Notes under the pieces: model-generated | Databases searched by the model: none | Told to the model about the DNA's origin: nothing | Seen by the model: only the letters and a program-made list of their open reading frames with translations | NCBI GenBank assembly: GCA_007115705.1 | Contig: QXEO01000338.1 | Span: forward strand, 1 to 64,000 | Direction: 5' to 3' | Source of the DNA: Dactylis glomerata | Taxonomy: Eukaryota > Streptophyta > Magnoliopsida > Poales > Poaceae | DNA length: 64,000 nucleotides | Translations under genes and position numbers: made by a program | Shown: one piece after another, positions 1 through 9,630 of the stretch | Numbering within the stretch: the first letter of the stretch is position 1 | How the letters are laid out: each line of letters begins with the position of its first letter

Positions 1-493
1 AACGCACCAGCTTGAGCAATCCTATCCTGAAGGAGTGTCAGCTTCATTGCCTTCGATCGATCAGCCCAGAAGTTATCAGCAACGGAGTTGGCATGATTCT
101 GGGTAGCAATAATATGCGCGTTTACGCGCCGGGCCTCAGCTGCACTGTCAAGACACGCATCTGCGAACAAGAGAACAAAGACTCAGTCCTGCAGATCCAA
201 GCCAACGTGCAGCGAAAGAAGTTCGAAGACTTACACTTCAGTGATTTGCCAAGATTTTCGATCTCATCTAGAAGGAATTTCTCGCAGTCCGCAGCATACG
301 ACGCCTTCGAAAGAGCAACATCGACCTTGGCAGTAACAACCTTTAGTTGGCGCTGCGCGTTCTGGAGCTGATCGCGCAACGATCGAATTAGTGACAACTC
401 GCTCGTGGAGGGCGCTCTTCGCTCAATGGCACCAGCAGTACTGCCAGTTGTTTCGTACGAAACAGGCCAAGCACCAGAGGTCAGCGAAGGATC
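1..493 (-). CDS. Coiled-coil coding segment downstream of the antisense ORF (partial)
   Basis: Two exons can be read on the minus strand. The first runs 493-235, after a TGCAG acceptor. The second runs from 160 to the window edge, joined across a 74-bp intron with a GTAAGT donor (234-229) and a TTCGCAG acceptor. The reading frame stays open through the join, which supports the splice. The product is rich in charged heptad-like sequence (RSLRDQLQNAQRQ and onward), so it is probably a coiled coil, as in the exon near 1246-1479. It may be the C-terminal part of the upstream antisense gene, separated from it by the stop at 662-664, or a separate ORF. I found no donor in the right phase before that stop. 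No function can be assigned. Confidence 0.45.
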
Positions 494-661
494 CTGCATG
501 AGGAGCCGAACATCACACACAAGCAATGGCAACCAAATGGCGTGAAGATTAACATAACAGCAGCACAAGTTTTACAACCGAAAGAGTACTAATCGGGGTC
601 ACAGCCCTCGATGTGCACCAGCGAAACTAATTACAATTGGGCACCAGAAGCACTGCTTGCA

Positions 662-3419
662 CTACGCCGAACTACCAGCCTTGCTAGACGGCGCGGCGGA
701 TGCGCCACGCTTCCGAGCCCTCGCTGCCGCACGCTTCTCGTTCCTATCGGCCAGGAAGCCCGTCATTCGAGCAGCCAGTTCACGAGCACGCGCGACGTAA
801 GTCTTGGCGGACTTATCGCGTCCGTCCTTATCCTTTGGGTATGTGCTCGTGACCTTGTCAGCATCGAACTCCACGCCATGCATCATCATCACGGAGAAGA
901 CAGACTCGGTGCCGATGGTTACCTGACGGCGTACTGCGGCAAATAACGGATCTTCGCCACCCGCCTTCACCGCCACAGCGTCGAGGATTCCCGCCATGGT
1001 GTCGCTAGTCGAGTCAGGTACAGAAGTATCCCGAACGCGAACCAGCGTCGACCGCACCCGCGCTAAGAGGTTGACAACCTCTCGGCTCAGGCGTTCGGCA
1101 AATCCGATACTGGACTCGATTCCAGCAGGCCCTTTCATTGCTCCGGCGTCTAATTCGGCAGCAGCTACACAAGCAAGCAGACAGCTAAGTCACAACGCGA
1201 CTTTTCGCCCCGAAAGTTATTCCGGAAAAAGCTTTGACAACTTACCACGCAAGGCATCAAGTGAAGATTGTAGGCGCTGGGTCAGCTCTCCTTCGCGGGC
1301 CTCGGCGTCCAGGCGGCTTTTATCCGCGCGCTCCTTAGCTTCGGACGATTCGCCCTTCAGTCTGGCGATTTCGTCGTTCAGCTCGGCGACCTTATCCTTC
1401 AAACCCGAATTCTCAGTGGTAAGATTGTCCAGCTGAGTTTTCAGGGAAGTCTTATCAGTAGCAGCTTGGGCCCCAATCCCTAGTCAATAGAAGAAGATGT
1501 TCAACAACAAAAGCATCATGTCATACGCAAAGGCGAACTGTACAAGGGAGGTGGCATTACTCACTTCGAGTTTCGTCGAGCTTCTCAGACAGCCTACGAT
1601 TCTCTTGCTCTAAGGCGAAGAAGCTCCTGCAAACCTTCGACAGGTCCCTAACAATGGGCTAAAGAAAGTCGGGCGACAAATTAACCTTCGAATCATGTTT
1701 CGGAGGGCAAGCCCAAGTGTGAACACTTCGACTCACCCTCGGGGGCTACTAATGGTCAAATACGCGAAGTGCAAGTCGAAAGTCTTTGGACTTATATGGT
1801 TGCTAGGACCGGAAGGCCCGCCGGACGAGGAGACAAGCACGAATTCTTGTTCCGTCGCCTTCTTCTTGGAAGAGGTTGAAGGCTTCGTCGGAGCAACTTC
1901 GGGGGCGACAATATCAGCGACCTTCTCCTGTGAGTCTGCCGTTTGCTCAAGGGCGTCGTCATGAGGTCGAACCTGGTATCGATCTTGATCCCCCGGACCA
2001 GTCGACGTTTCCTCGGTGGAAGATCTGAAGCAATCATCAGCGTTAGAATCGGACAACCAAATCAAAACAAGACCACAAGTTACACGAAAGAAGAACTTAC
2101 GATGCGTCGATCCCGAACTTCGGAAGGACCTTTTTCTCTGTTCGAGGAGGAGGACGGCGGTTCAAAGGCGAGGCAGGGATGGCGCTGTTGTCGTCATCCC
2201 CTGAAGAAAAGTGAGTGTCGTCAAGGTCTTCCGAATCCTCGACAACGTCCGCGACTCGTTGTCTCTTCGGAGCCCTCGGTGGCGATGGAGCAGCGGAGGC
2301 CGACCCTTCAGGCACCTCGGCGAAGTCACGCCCCGGATATTCGCCCATCTCTGGCTGGGGCGGATAGCATCGGGCTATGTTTATCACCTACATAATGAGA
2401 AAGACTGCATTCGACACTGGACGATCCGGCTAAGAAACGAAGAAGGCATTCGAATAAAAGCATAATCATACCTCGGTGCGGGGAAAGGCTTTGCTGAAGG
2501 CCACTGCACCGAAGACCTTCGGCACAGGATCCTTCTTCTTGATGTTGGTGACGGCGCGTACGCACTCGTCGATTTCGGCTTCGTGCAGCTCATCCTGAGA
2601 GATGCGAGTCGAGTCCCGGCGATCGCTGTAATCCCACATGCAGTGGGCTCGAGCAGCGAGCGGCTGGATTCGGCGCTCGATGAAGGTTCGGATGAGTTGG
2701 ACTCCCGAAAGTTCCTTCTTCGGAGTAGCTCGAAGCTGTTGGATCTTCTCCATCAGCGGCTCTGTAATCTTCAACTCCTCGTCCGAAAGGTCGTGCCTCC
2801 AGGAGACGCGAGGTCGAAGAACGCCGGTGGGATGGAATTCCTCAAGTCCGAAGTTTTCGCCGTCGGAGGATTTGTCCTTGGCGTAATACCACTTCGTCCT
2901 CCACCCGGGGTTGTTTTCGGGTGTTTGGAGGTTGAAATACTCGACGTCTGGGCGCACTTGGACGCCGAAACCGCCGGTCTGATAGGGCAGAGGGTGCCGA
3001 ATCACGAAGATTCGGCGCCACAGTGCCCAGTGGGGTTCGATCCCCAGGAAGCACTCACAAAGCGTGATAAAACATGCAATGTGAAGAACAGAGTTGGGAT
3101 TCAGGTCATGGAGCTGAATCCCGTAAGCAAAGAGAAGGCCACGGAGAAAAGGATGCGGGGGGAAAGACAGACCCCGCAGCAAAAAGGCGATGAAGATTAC
3201 CCGGAAACCGAGGGGTGGCCGGGGAACGATCTCCGGGCCGGCGGCGAGCGATTCCGCCGGCGCATTCTTCAGCAGGCCCATCTTCTCGGCCTGGGTCAGC
3301 TCCTTGTTGCCAACCTTGGATTGGACCCAGCGGCCAACGCCGGAGCCTTCAGCATCGGCCGTCTTGGCCTTCTTGGCGGCGGCAGTGGCGCCGGCGGCTG
3401 TGGAGCTCCTCTTGCCCAT
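662..3419 (-). CDS. Antisense additional ORF with Transposase_28-like domain, six exons
   Basis: The exons I read are 3419-2472, 2387-2101, 2024-1737, 1647-1565, 1479-1246 and 1164-662. All introns have GT and AG ends, and four donors are GTAAGT or GTGAGT. Phases agree at every junction and the total is 2343 nt, exactly 781 codons with a terminal stop. Residues about 55-160 resemble the 'putative gypsy type transposon' domain (PF04195-like), with the motif PPHPFLRGLLFAYGIQLHDL and then an FLGIEPHWALW segment. The middle is acidic and low complexity. Exons 4-5 form a coiled coil, and the C-terminus is basic and Ala-rich. The gene lies opposite to its host retrotransposon, as in antisense ORFs of Tat elements. 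Its biochemical role is unknown, and the 'transposase' in the domain name has not been demonstrated. Confidence 0.72.
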
Positions 3420-4046
3420 GGTCAGGGCGCAGCAAAGATCGCGGAAATGGAGATGGAAAGGAAGAGCTACAAGGATGCTGCGCGAGGAAGAAGACGATGG
3501 CGGCGGAGTGAGATAGACTGTTACCCTGCCACCGTTATTTATTCTAGCTCTAGAGATCTACGTCAGATCTCAACCGTCCATGGCGAAGTGGAAACGGCCG
3601 GGTTGATCCGACCGTCCACGTGTCAGCACGCGAGCACCGCGGCGTCCACTACGCACGGTAGTCAAGGAAACCGCACCGGTTATTTCTCACCCACGCGCGG
3701 GACGTGCGGTCAAACTCTGTCAACGGCCGCGATGCACGGCTTGAGGGCCCACCACACGTCTTGTCCTGGCAGGCTCAGGCCCGTCCTGCAGAAGATGAGG
3801 TGACGACTCGACGCAGTGTGTCGTCAGCGCTGACGCGTTCCCTAGGGTAAAATGTTGTCTTTTCGACTCAAGGGGTAAAAACTGGCAAAGGCTCTTTCGA
3901 GTCCCAAAGGTATGTACCCCTTGCACTCAGATGATCTCTCGATCGGGTTTCTTTTGAGGTCTTCTGTGCTTTTCTCTTTTGTGCCATTCGAATGAGCATT
4001 GAGTTTCTCGACGACTCTGTCTTTCGTTCTTTTGGGGGAATTTTTC
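3420..4046. other. Upstream region of the antisense ORF, noncoding
   Basis: This is GC-rich sequence 5' of the antisense gene start at 3419, presumably its promoter and leader. An AT-rich TTATTTATT stretch at about 3533-3541 could serve a minus-strand promoter, but I cannot define a TATA box. Nothing else is recognisable. Confidence 0.4.
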
Positions 4047-4535
4047 GGTCCCTCGAATTATCTCTTTCGGGCCAGCAGCGCTTTCGACATATTCGAGTCA
4101 GGGCTCCGGTCCCTCGAATTATCTCTTTCGGGCCAGCAGTGCCTTCGACATATTCGAGGCTGGACTTCGGCCCCTCGAGCTATTTCTTTCGGGCCAGCAG
4201 CGCCTTCGACATATTCGAGTCAGGGCTCCGGTCCCTCGAATTACTTCTTTCGGGCCAGTAGCGCCTTCGACATATTCGAGTCAGGGCTCCGGTCCCTCGA
4301 ATTATTTCTTTCGGGCCAGCAGCGCCTTCAACATATTCGAGTCAGGGCTCCGGTCCCTCGAATTATCTCTTTTGGGCCAGCGGCGCCTTCGACATATTCG
4401 AGGCTGGACTTCGGCCCCTCGAGCTACTTCTATCAGGCCAGCAGTGCTCTCGAAATATTCGAGGCAGGGCTTCGATCTTTCGAGCTGTTTCTTTCTACCC
4501 AATAACACTTTTAGAGATTCGGGTTCGAGTTTCGG
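4047..4535 (+). repeat. 61-bp tandem array (about 8 units)
   Basis: Units begin with GGTCCCTCGAATTA or GGCCCCTCGAGCTA and recur every 61 bp (4047, 4108, 4169 and so on). Each contains CGGGCCAGCAGCG and CGACATATTCGAG. Early units are about 90% alike by eye and the last two decay. Two unit subtypes alternate, ending in GTCAGGGCTCC or GGCTGGACTTC. Tandem arrays next to the 3' LTR are typical of Tat/Ogre elements. Short ORFs crossing the array are shadows, because 61 is not divisible by three. Confidence 0.93.
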
Positions 4536-5123
4536 ACCTTTGAATCATCTTGTTCTAATCTGTCTTTCGGGCTATCAACGCTCCTCAATCAACATGCCCG
4601 AATTTTGGTCGCCATATACCTGTTCGGATGCCGTATGTCAAATACGAAGGTAAGACCACGATTTGCAACATCGGATGGCCCGGTATTCGTATCAAACGCG
4701 CTCTGCCGGAAATTTTCCATACCTACGGTATGAAGCTTGCACCGATGGACGCATCGGGTGCCTCACAAATGAACTGGGCTTCGACTTGGTAAGTCCAACG
4801 CGGCTCAGGTCGAGGTAGCGCCAGCCCACGCGGGTTCGAGTCAGGGGACTCGAATCTGAGTAAGCTAACCGAATGCAATTAACTGAGACCCGGCGTGAGT
4901 CTCAGGCCGGTTATGCGCATCCCTCTGCAAACCAAACTTAACGCTTTCGAGGCTCTACATGAGAGTAGCTCGAAAATCACGTAACGAAACAAGCATACTA
5001 TTCGAATGACTTCTGTACATTTGCAGCTTTGCAGGCCAAGTGCTCATGTCGGGTGCGGCTGGGAAGATTTTCGGGAGGAGTCCCTGCCATAGTCTTTGGC
5101 TATCCCAGGCACTCGGGGGCTAC
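4536..5123 (+). other. 3' untranslated internal region and polypurine tract
   Basis: This is noncoding sequence between the tandem array and the LTR. Parts resemble 52080-52230, for example GTAAGACC followed by a GGACGCA-rich block and GTAAGTCC, so the two regions share an element family. CACTCGGGGGCTAC at 5110-5123 is the likely polypurine tract next to the LTR. Confidence 0.55.
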
Positions 5124-5673
5124 TGACGAAGGAATGACAGATGGGCCCCCGACATTCGCCTACCTGGTTCTCGGTCCAGGTGGGGTGTCTCAGGAGAGGC
5201 TTTCGAGGCCCGTCAAGGCAGTGTTTCGATGCGGCCCGGGAGTTTTACTTGGTGTACAAGCGAAGTTTCGAAGAGTCCAAGCTAGATTAGGTCTCGGTTG
5301 ATCCGATCTGTACTTGGCTTGAGAAACACTCCTGAGACCTAGCCTTATCTTATAAAAGGCTGGGAGGGAGGTTTCGAAACCCTAGAATCACTTCCACCCA
5401 CCTCACGCCGGAGCGCTCGACAACTTAGAGCTCTCTGCTTTTGGCCAGATCCAATCTGCGCCGCCATTGTAACACCATCATCGTCGCCACCACCTCAATA
5501 CAAAAGTCAGACAAGCAGGACGTAGGCCTTTTACCTTTCGAGGGGGCTGAACCTGGGTAAATCCTCGTGTCCTTCTGCTTTCGTCTGATCGCCGTCGAGT
5601 TCGCCAGGTTCCCAATACGCTTCCTAGATCGAAAGCCTTTCGACATGGGCATTGCCGGGGATAAACCTCGTCA
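5124..5673 (+). repeat. 3' LTR of the Tat-like element
   Basis: The LTR starts TGACGAAGG and ends CCTCGTCA, giving TG...CA ends with matching short inverted termini. It is 550 bp long. A plus-strand TATA box (TATAAAAG, 5351-5358) is followed by GGCTGGGAGGG, which fits U3/R promoter structure. The LTR at 52518-52852 has the same termini (TGACAAGGG and CCCTCGTCA) and a similar layout. Confidence 0.82.
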
Positions 5674-6521
5674 ATCTCCCTCCTTCGATATATAGGTTCG
5701 AGGTCAGCTGGGTGTTCACGCACGGATGGTGCTGTAGACGTGTCGATCGGTCCTGGCTCCAGTGCCGTTGCAGCCAAAAGAAAATTGATCGATACAGTGA
5801 ATCTCTGGTGCAGCGAACGCTGCTTCCTAGACGAGAACAGAGCACGCTCCCAGGAAAGTTAGAAGGTGGCAGCCGGGACGGGAAGAAAGAAATGCTCTTT
5901 TTCGCTGCGGTCGCTCGCGCTCGGCCACCTGCCCAGCTCTGCACGCACACTAGCAGGCTGGCGGACAGTGAGGTGGCGGGGGTAGCACAGCGAGCGCAAC
6001 AGTGAGGTCCGGCGGGCCAGTCGTTGCTGCACCTACACGGGCACACGCCCCCATATTCAGCCCCGTGCCGAAATGAAAAACCAAGCGAACTCACTGCCAA
6101 GCCCCCCATATTTTCGTACAGTGCGTACGCCCTCTCTCTCTCGTCCGATGCCGATCCAGCGGCCCGCTCGACTCGAGCCCCGGACCCTGCTTCAGCGGCC
6201 TTTGCCTGGCTCCGCCCACCCGGAGAGGGAGAAAAAAGCTGCATGCCCTCTTTAATTTCTCTACTACCGCCCTACTATGCTTTCCTTTTCTCGCTTGCTG
6301 CTGAGTTTGACCACCATCGCTTCCTCCCGGATCAAGCGCTAGTATCTGGCCGAGCAGCATGCGTTTACGGGTATACGCCCAGAACCAACGACACCTACGT
6401 GCGTCCAAATGTTTACGGACCATATTAGCGCCTGGCCTGGCATGGTCGATACTCTACACAATCTAACCATGACATGCCAGGCTAGGCCTAGGTCCACCTG
6501 CTTTGTGGCTCGGAGAAATAA

Positions 6522-7560
6522 ATATTGACGTGGACCACCGGAATATGTTACTTGTACTCCGTTTCTCACCCATGGTGATGGGCAAAGCAGTCAAAATCCA
6601 TTCACGGCAAAATAAGACTGCACTAACATGTATTCCATGTCTGTTCAAAAAGAATAAAACATGTATTCCCTGGAAAATAAATAAAGTAACACAACAATTT
6701 ATATTAAGAAGATGACAAACGTGCGTGCTAGTTATTCAAGTTCATGGCTAAGCACAGGTTGTAAAACATCTTTCTCCGGTTGTTAACTGCTAGGCCTACA
6801 GTAATCACATGCTTCTCCATATAATTGTCGTGGACCACTACCAGTTCTTGACTTCAATACGATTTGATTTTGTTAAATGTAATATAAGTAAAAAATTCAA
6901 CAATATAGTAAGATTCCGAGATGATACGGCAACAAGTGTGACATGTGCTCTAGTTTATGATTGAGCATAGCTGCAAAATTCCTGCATGTTTGCCTACTTG
7001 CTCAACTATTTTCGCTACAATATGGCGCACTTTAGAGTGGTACCACTACCACATATGTTTTATATACGAGTTCAAGGCGTTTTGTGACTCGACTATACAT
7101 ACAGTATATTTCTAGGAAAAAACCTTTACAAGGAAGCATGTTGTAGGAAATAAGTCTTTAATATGAAAATAATCCTTGAATTGTCATGGACCACTCAAAG
7201 AATATCTTACTCGAATTCTCGATCGTGGGACTTCTACACCGTTCAATTTGTGAATGGTACTATAAACAAAATTGCGCCACTATAGTACGATATCGCTAAT
7301 ACGACAACAAGCATGATATGTGCCCAAGTTGATGATAAAACGCAGCTACAAAATTCTTGCAACTTTGCCTGGTAGCACATTTGTTTTTTGCTCCGAGACG
7401 GCATGCTTTTCAAGCGGTACCACCTATGTTCCATAAACGGTTCAGAGCGACGTCCGCTAATCGGAATAATTTTGAAACATAAACATTGCAACCAAGCATG
7501 GTACGGAAATCATACTCCATGATACATAAAATAAATTCTATGGAGTAGCTGCATGCTTAT
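6522..7560. repeat. Diverged tandem duplication, about 0.35 kb period, three copies
   Basis: The phrase CGTGGACCAC or CATGGACCAC recurs at about 6530, 6829 and 7188. Each is followed by similar sequence: AATAT..TTACT; then GCAACAAG or ACAACAAGC, TGACATGTGC or TGATATGTGC, GCAGCTACAAAATTC or GCTGCAAAATTC, GGTACCAC and CCATA. Copies two and three align along most of their length, and copy one only at its start. No terminal repeats or target-site duplications were recognised, so the origin is unknown. Confidence 0.55.
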
Positions 7561-8214
7561 TTATACAAAGTGGATATTCATTCTTCTCCATATAAATGTA
7601 CAAAAAACGAAATATTGAAGCAAACTGCTGTCACGGTGGCACCAAATCTATTTCAAATAAAAAAATGTAATGAGGATTCGCAACTTTTGTGGGCGGAATA
7701 GATCAAATTATATAGGGATAATAATGTGCGTACCAGCGGTGGGCGTAGCGGATGGCGCGAGCGCGCATGATTTGGTGGGTGCTTGATGATGGGGAAGCGT
7801 GGCAAGTGGGTGGCGCTCTCTGCTTTGCTGACATGGACGGAAGCGGCATCTCGAGAACCGGAGCGCCTGTTCTAGGAGGGCCCACAGTGGGGTGTGAGGG
7901 CGTGTTTTTTTTCAGACAAGTGAGGGCGTGTTTTCTTGTGCAGGAAAATTGTAAACAAAAAATCAAAAGCCGCCGCAGCGCGGCAGCAGAGAGCGCAGCG
8001 GGTGAGCTGGAAATGAGCGGAAGACAGCTGGGATTTCGGTACGGCCGGGACGCAGCTCCCGTCGCCGCTCGCCTCTCCTTTCCTCCGCCTTCCTAGGCCC
8101 GGTCCATGGACCGCCCGGGAGAAAAGTCCACCACCTGTTTGTTTTGCAAGTTCCAACGGTGGCCGACCGGCTCCGCTGCTTCTGAAACTCGTCACGTGAA
8201 CGATTACTAATTCG

Positions 8215-8420
8215 TTTTCTAGCAGAAAACCTTGGGTGCTTTTAATCCAGAACGTGGGTTGTTCTCGTACTGATTTGCATCTAAACCTTGTTGTCCTTAA
8301 CTCAAAAAACATGTTTTGGTTAAAACATTTTCGACGTTGGGTGGATTTAAACCAGAACGTGGGCTACTGGGCTCTCGTACTGAATTGCATGTGAACTTTG
8401 GTGTCGCTAACTGAAACCTG
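8215..8420. repeat. Two-copy tandem duplication, about 115 bp period
   Basis: TTTTAATCCAGAACGTGGG (about 8239) and TTTAAACCAGAACGTGGGC (about 8346) each precede TCTCGTACTGATTTGCAT or TCTCGTACTGAATTGCAT. CTAAACCTTGTTGTC or GTGAACTTTGGTGTC then follows. I see nothing that marks it as a mobile element. Confidence 0.65.
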
Positions 8421-9227
8421 GACATCTACGGTCTACCGTCTATGTAACGGAAATATTTCCTTCCAGTCTGATCAGATTCCTGTAACCTTGCCTTTTGTTT
8501 GCTGTCCGAGACTGTAGCATCCTCTCTCGCCCTCATGTGTCCCACACTCTTTACTATGCGCGGGCCCACCAGCTCATTCCATTTCCCTCTCTGGCAAAGC
8601 TTCCGCTTGCCCGGTAATGCCCTCCGCCACTCACACAAACGCCCGTTCTGCCCCTCGACCAACCCTACCAAATCTGCTCCAACTTGTAAAAAACTATTTC
8701 GGGAGTCGGTCCCCACACATCTTTGAGCTGGAGCCGAATTGGCGTCTCCCGAAAAAGTATACATGCAGCACCAGCGGCAGCACAGTCACAGTGTCACTGG
8801 TCTAATCTCTGCCTTGACCCGCTGAATAGTCAAAGATCTGCATTACCAGCACTGACAAAACGCACATGCGATCGTGAATACCGTTGGTGATTAGTCAACA
8901 CTAGATGTAGGTCAATTTATAATGGAGTATTGTGGAGGCCCTACGTGAGGCTTAATTCTGCAGCCAGCGTATTCATTTGCTCGGAAGGAAATCATCTCAC
9001 GAATATTCCGCGGTCCATTCAAAGATAACACGAATGATCGACCTCCACTATGATTTCAATTGCTCCGAAGGAAAATATCCATTGTCTTCATTTTTTCTTT
9101 TTTAAAAGACAAGGAAACAAATTGGTTCAAGCAACTCGTGGAATTTAACGACCTCGGATTCTTCCAACTGGATCAAGACCGCATTCTTCCTCGTATCAAA
9201 GCTTGACCGGTCTCGAAGCTTCTAGTA

Positions 9228-9437
9228 CCTGCATTTCGGTTTAAAGAGTCTACGCGTATCTTTAGATTATTAATTTGACTAATAAAATATAAATTATGTA
9301 ATACAAAATTATAACATTAGAAACTAGAAGATTCAAAGTTTTTAACGATATATTTTTTATAATATATACCTTATATTATGTTGTCAAATTGACAACTTAG
9401 AAATACGCGTAGGCCCTTTAAACCGGAATGGAGGGAG
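9228..9437. mobile_element. Stowaway-type (Tc1/Mariner) MITE
   Basis: The right end (antisense) reads CTCCCTCCATTCCGGTTTAA and continues to CCTACGCGTAT. The left end reads CCTGCATTTCGGTTTAAAGA and continues to TCTACGCGTAT. They form a terminal inverted repeat of about 40 bp, with the outer bases of the left end degraded. TA dinucleotides flank the element on both sides (9226-9227 and 9438-9439). The AT-rich centre has no coding capacity, as expected for a non-autonomous MITE. Confidence 0.85.
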
Positions 9438-9630
9438 TACATCATCACCAGCTAATTATTACACCTAATGCATAATCAGCTCCACGTCATCAAGCATACA
9501 TGCATGTATGGTCGCTTCCTGTCATCATGCGAGGCGGCGGCGATATACTGCAAAAAAAAAGGTTACAAAGACGTTATTCGACTGTAAGTATATGTATAGA
9601 TGCAGTTTTTTATTACAGAGCTAGGAATAG

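Larger units (their letters stand above)
1..5673 (+). mobile_element. 3' part of a Tat/Grande-like Ty3-gypsy LTR retrotransposon
   Basis: The plus-strand LTR at 5124-5673 is preceded by a purine-rich tract and by noncoding 3' sequence. That sequence contains a tandem array (4047-4535) and a gene on the opposite strand (662-3419). This order, with an antisense additional ORF, then tandem repeats, then the 3' LTR, is known from the Tat lineage of plant gypsy elements (Grande, Ogre and relatives). Gag, protease, RT and integrase are not in the window and would lie left of position 1. A second, shorter copy of a related 3' end lies at 51928-52852. The lineage call is inference from layout, because no pol sequence is available to test it. 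Confidence 0.7.
5674..9227. other. Gene-poor intergenic DNA with old duplications
   Basis: No coding sequence with recognisable domains was found. About 5700-6450 and 7740-8130 are GC-rich with random ORFs on both strands. Between and after them lie the diverged tandem duplications listed separately. This may be the oldest, low-copy part of the window. Nothing here could be assigned to a gene. Confidence 0.5.

Noticed and set aside
2583..3803. Long plus-strand ORF of 406 codons
   Set aside because: It is the complement of the antisense additional ORF exon and has no domain; the minus-strand frame has the domain and consistent splice sites.
3992..4505. Plus-strand ORFs with repeated LSLSGQQ/FRASSAFD-like peptides
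   Set aside because: They are translations of the 61-bp tandem array in different frames; the unit length is not a multiple of three and the frames are not conserved.
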